64,000 bases of DNA from Caryophanales bacterium UBA6449. Lineage in GTDB: Bacteria > Bacillota_I > Bacilli_A > RFN20 > CAG-288. Below are positions 25,976-34,823 of this stretch, in pieces. Below the pieces are notes generated by a model. That model saw only the letters and a list, made by a program, of their open reading frames with translations. It was not told where the DNA came from and did not search any database. The DNA lies in the NCBI GenBank assembly GCA_002437105.1, contig DJOB01000006.1:1-64000 (forward strand), in the 5' to 3' direction. The position numbers and the translations under genes were made by a program. Each line of letters begins with the position of its first letter. Within the stretch, counting starts at the first letter, position 1.

Positions 25976-26941
25976 ATGGAAATAACATCAGCCACATACA
26001 CGACGCATGCGAAAGCGATCATCCTCGGGGAGCATTCGATCGTCTATCGCGGATCGGCCATCGTCGCTCCCGTGCCCGTGCTCGCCATCACCATCACGGC
26101 GACCATCAACAGCTCCACCGCTCCCTCATACGACTTCGATGGTTCTGCGATCTCTAGGGATCAGATCGCAAACTACTATCCCGGGATCGATGAGGCCCTG
26201 AACTCATTCCCCCTGCCCGAAGGCTTATCGCTCTCACTAACTATCCGCTCGACTATCCCGGAATCGCGCGGGCTGGGGTCATCCGCCGCCTCCGCCAATT
26301 CTGCGGTTCGCGCCATCTATCGAGCGATAAAGAACCTCACCTACTTCAGCGAAGGCATCAGGTTGCAGCGACCGCATCTATCCGACCTCGATACCATCGT
26401 CGCTCGCTGTGAAGACAGGGTTCACGGCCGAGCTTCCGGACTGGATCAGTGTGGCGTCACCGCTGACTGCACCTGTCTATTCACCTCAGATAGAAATGGC
26501 CTGCCACCGATGATCACACCGCTTCCCAACCTGAACGCCTACCTGGTAGTAGCGGATACCGGCATCATCAAAAATACCAAGGCTAGCGTCGCGGCTATCA
26601 AGAGGAGGATCAGCGCGAAGGATCCGCAGGTCTATTCCGCCATCGAGACGCTAAGCTCCATCTCCGATTCTTTGAAAGACAGATGGACCCACAACCATCT
26701 GGAGGAGATCGGGGCGAGCATGAATAGGGCGCAGGAGATCCTCTCCTCCCTCTCCCTCTCGCTACCGGAATTAGATCGGCTGATATCGCTGCTGAGAGAG
26801 AACGGAGCGCTCGGGGCAAAACTCTCTGGAGGAGGCTGTGGAGGGATCTGCATCGGTCTCTTCCGCGATATCGACAAAGCCGATGCCGCAGTAGAAGGGA
26901 TACAGAAGCACGAATGCCAGGCGTGGAGAATATCTATATGA
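25976..26941 (+). CDS. mvk: mevalonate kinase
   Basis: This GHMP kinase phosphorylates mevalonate at the 5 position, the first committed kinase step of isoprenoid synthesis. The 321 residues have the N-terminal HAKAIILGEHSIVYRG motif, the ATP loop ESRGLGSSAASANSA, HGRASGLDQCGV with the expected catalytic Asp, and the C-terminal LSGGGCGG motif. The operon order mvk-mvaD-pmk-fni matches mvaK1-mvaD-mvaK2-fni of Gram-positive cocci. The stop overlaps mvaD by four bases (ATGA). HMG-CoA synthase and reductase genes are not in the window. Confidence 0.92.
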   Translation: MEITSATYTTHAKAIILGEHSIVYRGSAIVAPVPVLAITITATINSSTAPSYDFDGSAISRDQIANYYPGIDEALNSFPLPEGLSLSLTIRSTIPESRGLGSSAASANSAVRAIYRAIKNLTYFSEGIRLQRPHLSDLDTIVARCEDRVHGRASGLDQCGVTADCTCLFTSDRNGLPPMITPLPNLNAYLVVADTGIIKNTKASVAAIKRRISAKDPQVYSAIETLSSISDSLKDRWTHNHLEEIGASMNRAQEILSSLSLSLPELDRLISLLRENGALGAKLSGGGCGGICIGLFRDIDKADAAVEGIQKHECQAWRISI

Positions 26942-27906
26942 GATGGGGAAAAGCTGAAGCCCATGCCAATCTGGGCCTGGTCAAATACTGGGGCAAGGAT
27001 GATGAGGAGCTGATTCTTCCCTCATCCCCTAGTATCTCTCTAACCATCGATGCCCTGACGACCGACACCGAAGTGTATCTAGATGATTCAAACGAGAGAA
27101 GGATAATCATCAACGACCGGACGATAGACTCGCCCAGAATCGATGAATACTGCCGCTTCCTGATGGACGAGTTAAAGCTGAGCGAGACGGGGTACCGCCT
27201 AATATCCAAGACCAGCTTCCCTACCGAGACTGGACTCTCCTCCTCATCGGCTGGCTATGCCGCTCTAGCGGGAGCTTTCGTATCCACCGCCGAGAAACGA
27301 TTAACCAGCAGTGAGCTATCTAGACTAGCCCGGCGAGGATCGGGTTCAGCCTGCCGCAGTATCACGGGTGGATTCAATATCTGGAAGTGCGGTAATGATA
27401 AGACTTCGTTTGCGGAACATATAGATAGCAACCTGGATAAAAGTATACGAGTACTTATTATCGTCCTCTCACCAAACAAGAAGGATACACCATCGAGAGA
27501 AGGCATGAGAATCGCTAGAACTTCACCTCTGTATCACTCCTTCATCGCTCAGTGTCAAAGAGACGCCGCAGAGATGAGATCTGCGATTGAAAAAGAGGAC
27601 CTAAGAAGAGTGGGAGAGATAGCGGAGCAGAATGCTCTAGCCATGAACAGGGTGAATGCGACCGCGACCCCTAAGCTCTCATACACGGACAGAAGGACCG
27701 ATGCGGTCTACGCCCTCACGAGCTCCCTAAGAAGAATTTATAATGTCTGTTGTTACTGCTCCAACGACGCAGGATGCAACCCCTTCGTGATATGCGATCA
27801 GTCGAGTCTAAAATTACTAGAAGAGAAGGTCGGGGCGCTGTTTCCTGACGCCCAGCTGATCGAAGCAGCTTCCGGTCCTGGATTGGAGGTATACTATGGC
27901 AGATAA
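26938..27906 (+). CDS. mvaD: diphosphomevalonate decarboxylase
   Basis: The enzyme converts diphosphomevalonate to isopentenyl diphosphate with ATP. In 322 residues it shows the substrate-site AEAHANLGLVKYWGK, the GHMP loop GLSSSSAGYAAL, the family signature RRGSGSACRSITGGF and, late, SNDAGCNPF, which holds the catalytic Asp. I chose the ATG at 26938 overlapping the mvk stop rather than one eight codons earlier. It also overlaps pmk by 11 bases, so the operon is translationally tight. Confidence 0.93.
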   Translation: MRWGKAEAHANLGLVKYWGKDDEELILPSSPSISLTIDALTTDTEVYLDDSNERRIIINDRTIDSPRIDEYCRFLMDELKLSETGYRLISKTSFPTETGLSSSSAGYAALAGAFVSTAEKRLTSSELSRLARRGSGSACRSITGGFNIWKCGNDKTSFAEHIDSNLDKSIRVLIIVLSPNKKDTPSREGMRIARTSPLYHSFIAQCQRDAAEMRSAIEKEDLRRVGEIAEQNALAMNRVNATATPKLSYTDRRTDAVYALTSSLRRIYNVCCYCSNDAGCNPFVICDQSSLKLLEEKVGALFPDAQLIEAASGPGLEVYYGR

Positions 27907-28900
27907 CTATGCCGCTAAAGCATTCGGCAAACTCATCTTGATGGGAGAATTCGCCGTACTCGACGGATGCTCTAACTTTACCGTAGCCCTCGAGCGTGGG
28001 GTAACGTGCACCTTCATCCCTGACGGTCCCGAAACCCACCTCGGCCCATTGACCGATTCAGCTTTGAATACCGTCTACTCATACCTGGAAGAATCAGGAA
28101 AAGAGGTCAAGCACGGTTCGCTATCCATCGCTAATGAACTGGTGGATGAGAACGGGATGAAGATCGGGCTCGGATCGTCCGGCGCCATCGTCGTCTCAGT
28201 GATAGATTCGGTGCTCAAAGCGTATGGGATAGAGCCATCTGTTTCTTTGCTGTACAGATTGGGAACTATAGCTGAAGCTAGAGTTCAGCCAGATGGTTCA
28301 TTCACAGATATTGCAGCAGCAGCCTGCGGAGGCTTCTTCGAGTACAGCCCTATCGATCCCGATTGGATCGGTGCCAAAATCACGACCGACAATGTTAAAG
28401 ATATCGTCGAATCCCAGTGGCCGCTGGTCACCGCTACCCGCTATAGTTGGCCAGAGGGTCTAACCCTCCTCATCGGATGGACTCACGAAGAGTCCTCGAC
28501 TCCGAACATCATCAAGAAATATCAGACTATAAGAACGAAGTATAAGAAGGAACATCAAGCTTTCACCAAAGATGCCACACAGATCATCACCTCATTCCGA
28601 AAAGCCCTCGATCGTGGAGATAGTGCCCGGATCGATGAGGCAATACGCAACTATCGGAAATGCGTCCAGAATCTCCTAGTCGCTGTCAATCTTCCACTGT
28701 ACACGAAAAAGCTATCCAAGCTAGTCAAGCTAGCCGAGCGGCACGGAGCCGCAGCTAAGCCCTCCGGAGCCTGGGGTGGCGATTGCGGATTCGCCCTCTG
28801 CGCCTCAGCTGAGCAGGTGGAGCTGATCAAACAGGATTGGCTCAAAGCGGGAATCACGCCCATCGAGGCGACTTTTGCCCCAGCGAAGTTCGATATATAG
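27896..28900 (+). CDS. pmk: phosphomevalonate kinase
   Basis: This third GHMP kinase makes diphosphomevalonate. The 334-residue protein has AAKAFGKLILMGEFAVLDG at the N-terminus, the ATP loop KIGLGSSGAIVVSV, FTDIAAAACGGFFEY, and a C-terminal PSGAWGGDCGFAL loop, as in Gram-positive MvaK2. It lies between mvaD (overlap 11 bases) and fni (gap 13 bases), which supports the assignment over other GHMP kinases. Confidence 0.92.
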   Translation: MADNYAAKAFGKLILMGEFAVLDGCSNFTVALERGVTCTFIPDGPETHLGPLTDSALNTVYSYLEESGKEVKHGSLSIANELVDENGMKIGLGSSGAIVVSVIDSVLKAYGIEPSVSLLYRLGTIAEARVQPDGSFTDIAAAACGGFFEYSPIDPDWIGAKITTDNVKDIVESQWPLVTATRYSWPEGLTLLIGWTHEESSTPNIIKKYQTIRTKYKKEHQAFTKDATQIITSFRKALDRGDSARIDEAIRNYRKCVQNLLVAVNLPLYTKKLSKLVKLAERHGAAAKPSGAWGGDCGFALCASAEQVELIKQDWLKAGITPIEATFAPAKFDI

Positions 28901-28913
28901 GGGGAAAAGGTTA

Positions 28914-29954
28914 ATGGCTGAGATAAATATCAGAGCGAAGAGAAAGGATGAGCACCTGGATAGATCAATCGCCTTTCAGGATCCTTCCCCTTCTCCATTC
29001 AGAGAGATAAAACTGATCCGAAGGGCTCTCCCAGAGACCTGCCTCGAAACGGTGGATACCCATACTACCCTCTTTGGCAAAGCGTTGGATTTCCCACTCA
29101 TAATCGAAGCGATGACAGGTGGAACCGAGAGAAGCAAAAAGATAAATGAAGGGCTCGCCCAGATCGCTTCGAGTCTGAATATCGGACTAGCGCTGGGAAG
29201 CTGCTCTATCGTCGCCGATAATCCTGGGGCGATCATCAGTTTCGCTATCGCCCGCGAAGCCAATCCCGACGGTCTCATCATCGCTAACTGTTCGCCTACG
29301 ACTCCTATAGAGGCCATCAGCCAGACGCTGGACGCTACTCGCGCTAACGCTCTCCAGATCCATATCAACGCAGTACAGGAGATGGCGATGAAGGAGGGAG
29401 ATCGCGACTTTCGCTGGTGGAATAATATCCTGGCGATAAGGAAGAACTTCAACCTCCCTATCATCGTCAAAGAGGTCGGATTCGGAATCGATAGGGACAC
29501 AGCCAAGCTTCTAACCTCAAAGGGGATCATGATCGATCTAGGCGGATCAGGCGGAACGGATTTCGCCGCCATAGAGAACGAAAGAGCTGGTACCTCCGAA
29601 TGCTCCGAACTATCGACCATCGGACTCACGACCCCTGAATCGCTCATCGAGATGCAGTCGGTACCCGGGGCGGCTTTCATCGCTTCAGGGGGAATCAGAA
29701 CACCCTTGGACATCCTCAAATGCCTGAGCCTAAATGCCCTCGCTGTCGGTATCGCTAACCCGGTTCTCAAGGCCTTCGAGGCTAGAGGACTAAAGGGGAC
29801 CCTCGAATACCTCTCGGATCTAATTCAGAAGACCAGGCAGCTCATATGTCTATTCGGATGTCAAAATATCCGCTCCTGTCAAAATATAGATAAAGTTTTT
29901 ACGGGAGATCTTCGTGACTTCCAACTTCAAAGAAAAGGTACAAAAATCAAATGA
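28914..29954 (+). CDS. fni: type 2 isopentenyl-diphosphate delta-isomerase (FMN-dependent)
   Basis: The enzyme isomerises IPP and DMAPP using reduced FMN. The 346 residues form a TIM barrel with RAKRKDEHLDRS at the start, IIEAMTGGTERSKKINEGLA, the phosphate-binding IDLGGSGGTDFAAIENER and ASGGIRTPLDILK. The ATG at 28914 follows a G- and A-rich site; an earlier in-frame start at 28875 overlaps pmk without support. The stop overlaps the next small gene by four bases. Confidence 0.93.
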   Translation: MAEINIRAKRKDEHLDRSIAFQDPSPSPFREIKLIRRALPETCLETVDTHTTLFGKALDFPLIIEAMTGGTERSKKINEGLAQIASSLNIGLALGSCSIVADNPGAIISFAIAREANPDGLIIANCSPTTPIEAISQTLDATRANALQIHINAVQEMAMKEGDRDFRWWNNILAIRKNFNLPIIVKEVGFGIDRDTAKLLTSKGIMIDLGGSGGTDFAAIENERAGTSECSELSTIGLTTPESLIEMQSVPGAAFIASGGIRTPLDILKCLSLNALAVGIANPVLKAFEARGLKGTLEYLSDLIQKTRQLICLFGCQNIRSCQNIDKVFTGDLRDFQLQRKGTKIK

Positions 29955-30259
29955 GAAGTCGAAGCGACACCATACGAAGCATCATCGCTGGGCTGCTCAC
30001 GATCCTCATCGGTGTCGCCTGCACGCTTATCCCGATAGCCGACATAGGGAAAACAGCACTCTATATAATCCTTCTCATCGCCCACTCTCTCCAGATCGTG
30101 TTAGCCTTCTATACCGGATGCCAGCTATACATCGCGATAAAAACATTGAACAGGAAATGGTGGTACATCGTTTTTGCTGCCATCATAGTTACAATAGTGG
30201 CAGCATGCCTCATCTATGAATCCAAGACGGTAGACGCATTCTTGAAGAGATTTGAATAG
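29951..30259 (+). CDS. small three-helix membrane protein
   Basis: The 102-residue product has three membrane segments (about 8-29, 36-58 and 70-90) and short charged ends. No family is recognised. It starts inside the fni stop (ATGA), so it is made with the mevalonate enzymes, and MscS follows after 35 bases. A role at the membrane linked to isoprenoid lipids or osmotic control is possible but is only inferred from position. Confidence 0.65.
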   Translation: MRSRSDTIRSIIAGLLTILIGVACTLIPIADIGKTALYIILLIAHSLQIVLAFYTGCQLYIAIKTLNRKWWYIVFAAIIVTIVAACLIYESKTVDAFLKRFE

Positions 30260-30294
30260 CACCTCATCCGCCACAGAAGAGAAAGGAGTAGACA

Positions 30295-31314
30295 ATGATC
30301 GACCAACTAGAAACAGCCGTCGCTAGCTCCGCCACTTCAAGTGCGAGCAGCACAGCGACCGATCCATCCGCTGCTGCGAACAATTTTTTTGTTCAGGCAT
30401 GGGAGGCGATAAAGGAATTCTTCTCACCCAAGAATCTAGCTGATGTCGGAATCAAGCTAGTCATCGCCATCGTTTTGATCATCGCTTGCCACTATATAGT
30501 GAAACTGATCAATTGGTCGGTCTTCAAAGGTCTATCGAAGACCAAGAAGATCACCAAGAAGATGGAGGCTCAGGGGAAAAAGCCGCGGAAGCCGATCAAC
30601 TACTCTGTGATCTACTTCATCCAAGCGCTGGTCAGAACCCTCCTCTACCTATTGATCTTCGTCATCATCCTCGCGATGTTCGGTCTGAATTTCTCAGGTC
30701 TCGGCGCCATCCTAGCTGGAGCCATCGCCGGTGTCTCGCTATCGCTCCAGGATGTCATCTCCTCCTTCGCCTACGGCGTCATCATCCTGACCACCAGCCA
30801 ATTCAAGATCGGTGACTACATCATGCTGAGCAATGGCATCGAAGGAACAGTCTCCAAGATCAACCTGCTCACCACGGAGATACTCACTGTACCTAAAGAG
30901 ATGATCTACATCCCCAACAATGTGATCGGCAAGGGAGCTGTGATCAACACTTCAACCGTACCGGTAAGGATGGTACAAGTTAACTTTACCGTTCCCAGCA
31001 GCTCCGATATCGATCAGGTCAAAGAGCTCGCTATCGGCTGTGCCCTGAAAGACCCCCTCTCTTTGAAGTCTCCGACTCCGAACGTCATCGTTACCGATCT
31101 CAAGGATAAAGCTATCGTTCTGCAGCTCCGAGTCTATGTGAATAACGACGACTTCTGGACACTCGGCTGGAACTTGAATGAAGCGATAGCGAAGAAGCTG
31201 AGAGAGGTGGGCATCATCATCGGACGCGGATCAGTCGATGTGAAACTTGCCGACCAAAAGCAGATGTCGGCCGAAGCCCTGCAGGATCGGATAGAGGAGC
31301 AGGGAAATAAATAA
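30295..31314 (+). CDS. mscS: small-conductance mechanosensitive channel, MscS family
   Basis: MscS opens under membrane tension to release solutes after osmotic downshock. The 339 residues start with a Ser/Ala-rich head, then three helices (about 47-70, 100-125 and 130-150). The third is the pore helix, rich in Gly and Ala (GLGAILAGAIAGVSLSLQD). The cytoplasmic beta domain contains FKIGDYIMLSNGIEGTV and VPKEMIYIPNNVI. The gene has its own AAAGGAG site and ends the run started by the mevalonate genes. Confidence 0.92.
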   Translation: MIDQLETAVASSATSSASSTATDPSAAANNFFVQAWEAIKEFFSPKNLADVGIKLVIAIVLIIACHYIVKLINWSVFKGLSKTKKITKKMEAQGKKPRKPINYSVIYFIQALVRTLLYLLIFVIILAMFGLNFSGLGAILAGAIAGVSLSLQDVISSFAYGVIILTTSQFKIGDYIMLSNGIEGTVSKINLLTTEILTVPKEMIYIPNNVIGKGAVINTSTVPVRMVQVNFTVPSSSDIDQVKELAIGCALKDPLSLKSPTPNVIVTDLKDKAIVLQLRVYVNNDDFWTLGWNLNEAIAKKLREVGIIIGRGSVDVKLADQKQMSAEALQDRIEEQGNK

Positions 31315-31472
31315 CTGACATCCATTACAATTTCAAAAGACGGTTCGACTCATGATTTCAACACGGATTCCTGCATGAAAAAAGCACTCACCAAAAAGTA
31401 AAATACTAGCCTTAGTTTCCAGTTGGCAATCGACTGAAATATCCGCTATCTAGGTGGTATAGAGGGATCAAT

Positions 31473-32273
31473 ATGAAAAACAAGAGAGTGATTCTAATAA
31501 CGGGCGAATCATCCGGCTTCGGTCTCGCCATGGCTGAAGCCTTCCTCAGGAATGGCGATATCGTCTGCGGATGCGCGAGAAGAGATTTTCAGCACCAGGG
31601 GATCTTCCATCAGATGGCCGATGTCACGAAGAAGGACGACTGCCAAAGAGTGATCGAAGAGATAGTTCACCGCTATGGTCGAATCGATATCCTCATCAAT
31701 AATGCGGGGTTCGGTATCTTCGGCCCTCTCGAGGAAACTGCGCTGGAGCAAGCCAAAAAACAGATCGACGTAATCCTCTTCGGAGGATTTCTCATGGCCC
31801 AGGCCGCTCTCCCCTACATGCGCGAGTCGGGAGCGGGGAAGATATTCAACATCTCTTCGATCGGGGGATTGATCCCTCTTCCCTATCAGGGATTCTACTG
31901 CGCTGGAAAAGCAGCGCTGGATACCCTGTTCTCCTCCCTGCGGGTCGAAGTTTACCCCTACCATATTCAGATCTGCTCGATAAAGCCTGGAGACGCGAAG
32001 ACCGGCTTCACCGCCCAGCGAAAATTAGAGGCGCTAAAGCCAGGAAGCGTCTACCAGCAGAGCGTCGCCAAGAATCTCCGAACGATTACACACGACGAGC
32101 AGAACGGATTTGCTCCGGTGATTCTAGCCAAGAAGGTTCTAAGACTATCCAAGCGCAAAAAGCTCCCATTCTCCAAGCTGATAGGCCTCAAGGATTCCCT
32201 CCTCTACCGACTCGTATTCTATCTCATACCGCGAAGGATATCCAACTACCTAATCTACAAGATTTACGCTTGA
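31473..32273 (+). CDS. short-chain dehydrogenase/reductase
   Basis: The 266-residue protein has the classical SDR pattern: nucleotide-binding TGESSGFG (10-17), LINNAGFG, the catalytic Ser in FNISSIGG and YCAGK (YxxxK). A C-terminal basic hydrophobic tail (LVFYLIPRRISNYLIYKIY) may touch the membrane. The substrate cannot be told from sequence; close relatives are often annotated as oxidoreductases of lipids or retinol-like compounds. It is a single-gene unit between mscS and the convergent opp operon. Confidence 0.85.
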   Translation: MKNKRVILITGESSGFGLAMAEAFLRNGDIVCGCARRDFQHQGIFHQMADVTKKDDCQRVIEEIVHRYGRIDILINNAGFGIFGPLEETALEQAKKQIDVILFGGFLMAQAALPYMRESGAGKIFNISSIGGLIPLPYQGFYCAGKAALDTLFSSLRVEVYPYHIQICSIKPGDAKTGFTAQRKLEALKPGSVYQQSVAKNLRTITHDEQNGFAPVILAKKVLRLSKRKKLPFSKLIGLKDSLLYRLVFYLIPRRISNYLIYKIYA

Positions 32274-32316
32274 TAAGAACAATTAAAAGATCGTCTTAAA
32301 TATTTTTCTAAATTAA

Positions 32317-32347
32317 AAGACCCCAGTTTCTTCTGAGGTCTTTTTTC
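32317..32347. terminator. terminator between convergent SDR and oppF genes
   Basis: A stem (32317-32326 with 32333-32342, one mismatch) has an A run before it and T7 after it, so it can serve both strands. Confidence 0.8.
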
Positions 32348-32363
32348 ATCAGCTCGCCGAAAT

Positions 32364-34823
32364 CTACTTGTGGCTCTGATTCGCACGGACATCGTCAGCG
32401 ACAATCTCCTGACGATACTTCTCCATCTCCGCGTCATTGGCCAGAACGAAGTGTCCAGGAACAATCTCCTGGAACCGAGGCTCCTGCCAGGAGTAGTCGT
32501 GATCGGTGGCGGGGTTGTACTTGATTCGCACCCGGCTCTTCTCCGACAGGGGATCAGGCTTAGGAATAGCCGAGAGCAGGGACTTGGTATAGGGGTGCAG
32601 AGGATGTCTGAACAGCTCATCCGAAGTCGCTAGCTCGACCATGTTGCCATAGTACATGACTGCGATCCTCTCGCAGAAGTACTTGACGACGGACAGATCG
32701 TGAGCGATGAACAGGATGGTCAAACCCATCTCGTCCCGCAGATCGTTGAGCAGGTTGATGATCTGAGCGCGGATTGAGACATCGAGAGCAGAGATAGGCT
32801 CATCGGCGATGATCAGCTCGGGCTTCATGATCAGAGCGCGCGCAATACCGATACGCTGTCTCTGTCCACCCGAGAATTCGTGCGGATATCGATTGGCGTA
32901 ATCGGGAATGAGTCCGACCTTCCTCAGGGTATCGGACACCATACCCTTATAGTCCTGAGCTCTGGCGATCTTCGCTTTATAGTAGTCCTCGATGTAACCC
33001 TTCTTCAGATCCTTGACCGACTGCGGCAGATCGCTGGCCAGAAGGGCAGTGATCGCCTCATGGGATTCCGCCTCGAGCCTCTCGGTCTCGTGCTTCGCGA
33101 AATTCTGGATCTTCAAACCTTCCTGAATGATGTCCTGAACGGTCATCCTCGGATCCAGCGAATCGATAGGATCCTGGAAGATCATCTGCATCTTGGTCAG
33201 CAGGTGCTTATCGACATGATGGGTATCGTAGTTGATCTGCCGGAGCTTCTGCCGCTGTTCCTTGAGCGTCGCCTTGATATGACGCTCCGTATCGGCGATA
33301 GAAGCCTTGTAGGTCGCCTTGATCTCGGCCACCTGCGACTTGGTATCGGGTTTGATGCGCTTGAGCTTGGTGGCGGTATCGGCTTCGATAGAGGCGAGCC
33401 TGTCATCGAGATTCTTCTTGATGGAGGCGAGCTCGTTGTGGATTCTCGCTTCATCAGCGGCGGTCGAATCGCCCAGGTTAGAAGCCTTGATCCGATTCAG
33501 CGCAGCGGTCCTATCCGCCGTCTCGCGCTCGAACTCCTTCTTGGCAGCCTCGATCGCCTGCTTCCTCTCCTTCGCGACAAAAGCGGGATCCATCTCTTTG
33601 ATCTCAAGCTTCATGTCGGAACGAAGCTTGGCAATCCTCTCCTTACCGCGTTTCCTCTTCCACTTGATCTCCTTGAGGTTCCAACGGTTTCCCGCTCCGA
33701 CTCGGTATCCCTTGAAATACACAGAGCCGGAAGTGGCCGAGTGAAGTCCCATGATGGTGCGTCCCGTAGTCGTCTTACCGCAACCAGACTCACCGACGAG
33801 ACCGAAGACCTCACCTCTCTTCACATCGAAGGAGACATCGTGAACCGCCTTGAGCTTATCTCTCTTTATTCCAGAACCGAGGGTAAAGAACTTCTTCAGA
33901 TGGCGGACCGACAGGATGATGTCGTTATCCACGAGGGACTGATCATAGCTGATTCCCTTGAGGCGGTGCTTCTCCCAGTTAGACATGTGAGCGTGATCCT
34001 CAGCCAGGGTCATGAAACCCCGGGTCAGCGTCTCGCGCTCAGAGGCGAGAGAGTACCAGTGCTGCGGCTCATAGTCAGAGGGGCGGGTCCGGTACTCGAC
34101 CACGGCATTCTCATACCAGTAAGAAGGCTGGCGAGAACTGGATACAACCGCCTCGACCTGAGAGACCGATTGCGGAGCCACCGCGACCGGTTTCGTCGCT
34201 ACATAGGGCGCATACCAGAAGCTCGGCTTATTGTCGCTGGGACGCTTCCCTGAAGCACCGAGCGCGATAGAGTAAGCCTTTATCGCCCGGGCATAGAAGT
34301 AGCTGGGCGCAAAATCGCTAGGCCTGACAGCATCAGGAGCGGCCACGCTGGCCTGGACGAGGTTGTCCGCCTGTCTATACCACTCATCAGGCAGAACATC
34401 GCTCGCCTTCACCTCAGACGTGGTCACGCTGGCGATCTCCCTGCCAGCCAGCTCGTACCAGTGAGTGGGGAAGAGACCAGCCGGGGTCCGAGCGTGGTCG
34501 CAGCTGTCATCGCAGTTGCGGCTCTTCTGTATCTCCTCGGCAACCTGATGCTCATCCTTAGCCTGGGAGTACCAGAACGAGGCAGCGTGGTCGGACGACC
34601 TACGCTCCTCGACATCGGGGAAGACCCGATCCCAGACGATCTCAGCAGATCTCTCCGCAATGTTGGCGAGAGCGACGATGCGGTCGCAGAAGACAGCACC
34701 GTTCTCCGCCTTGAAGATCAGCTTCTTTCTCTTTTTGTCAATCTCCTGGCTGGAGAGGACAGAGAGGGGGCGGACAACGCCGACTAGATCAATCAGATTC
34801 TTCTTGCTGTTCGAGTTGCTCAT
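32364..34823 (-). CDS. oppF: oligopeptide ABC transporter ATPase OppF with Trp-Tyr repeats and helical insertions
   Basis: One of two ATPases driving the peptide importer. At 819 residues it is more than twice the usual OppF. Residues 1-300 are an extra region with seven copies of a motif close to PxxWYxxA (from 82, 119, 145, 173, 200, 233 and 253), four of them near a PSD or ASD tripeptide. The ABC domain follows: Walker A GESGCGKTT (344-352), a charged helical insertion (about 385-540) before Q-loop MIFQDP, a second insertion (about 575-625), FSGGQRQR (650-657) and Walker B LIIADEP. The start follows AGGAG at six bases and overlaps oppD by 35 bases. Catalytic motifs look intact. Confidence 0.9.
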   Translation of the reverse strand: MSNSNSKKNLIDLVGVVRPLSVLSSQEIDKKRKKLIFKAENGAVFCDRIVALANIAERSAEIVWDRVFPDVEERRSSDHAASFWYSQAKDEHQVAEEIQKSRNCDDSCDHARTPAGLFPTHWYELAGREIASVTTSEVKASDVLPDEWYRQADNLVQASVAAPDAVRPSDFAPSYFYARAIKAYSIALGASGKRPSDNKPSFWYAPYVATKPVAVAPQSVSQVEAVVSSSRQPSYWYENAVVEYRTRPSDYEPQHWYSLASERETLTRGFMTLAEDHAHMSNWEKHRLKGISYDQSLVDNDIILSVRHLKKFFTLGSGIKRDKLKAVHDVSFDVKRGEVFGLVGESGCGKTTTGRTIMGLHSATSGSVYFKGYRVGAGNRWNLKEIKWKRKRGKERIAKLRSDMKLEIKEMDPAFVAKERKQAIEAAKKEFERETADRTAALNRIKASNLGDSTAADEARIHNELASIKKNLDDRLASIEADTATKLKRIKPDTKSQVAEIKATYKASIADTERHIKATLKEQRQKLRQINYDTHHVDKHLLTKMQMIFQDPIDSLDPRMTVQDIIQEGLKIQNFAKHETERLEAESHEAITALLASDLPQSVKDLKKGYIEDYYKAKIARAQDYKGMVSDTLRKVGLIPDYANRYPHEFSGGQRQRIGIARALIMKPELIIADEPISALDVSIRAQIINLLNDLRDEMGLTILFIAHDLSVVKYFCERIAVMYYGNMVELATSDELFRHPLHPYTKSLLSAIPKPDPLSEKSRVRIKYNPATDHDYSWQEPRFQEIVPGHFVLANDAEMEKYRQEIVADDVRANQSHK
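33204..33671 (-). other. coiled-coil-like insertion inside the OppF ATPase domain
   Basis: About 155 residues rich in Lys, Glu, Ala, Arg and Asp separate Walker A from the Q-loop, a spacing of about 40-50 residues in ordinary ABC ATPases. The pattern suggests long amphipathic helices. Confidence 0.75.
34053..34580 (-). repeat. seven PxxWYxxA-like protein repeats in OppF
   Basis: Aromatic cores read SFWY, PTHWY, PDEWY, PSYFY, PSFWY, PSYWY and PQHWY at irregular spacings of about 20-37 residues. Four have PSD or ASD just before. The DNA copies are diverged, so this is an old protein repeat and not a recent DNA duplication. Confidence 0.8.

Noticed and set aside
32880..34253. Long plus-strand frame opposite oppF
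   Set aside because: It is the shadow of a gene with clear ABC motifs; the skewed codon use of the real strand keeps the opposite frame open.
34053..34580. CRISPR-like or DNA tandem repeat in the oppF 5' region
   Set aside because: The repeats are in the protein only; the DNA copies differ and spacing is irregular.
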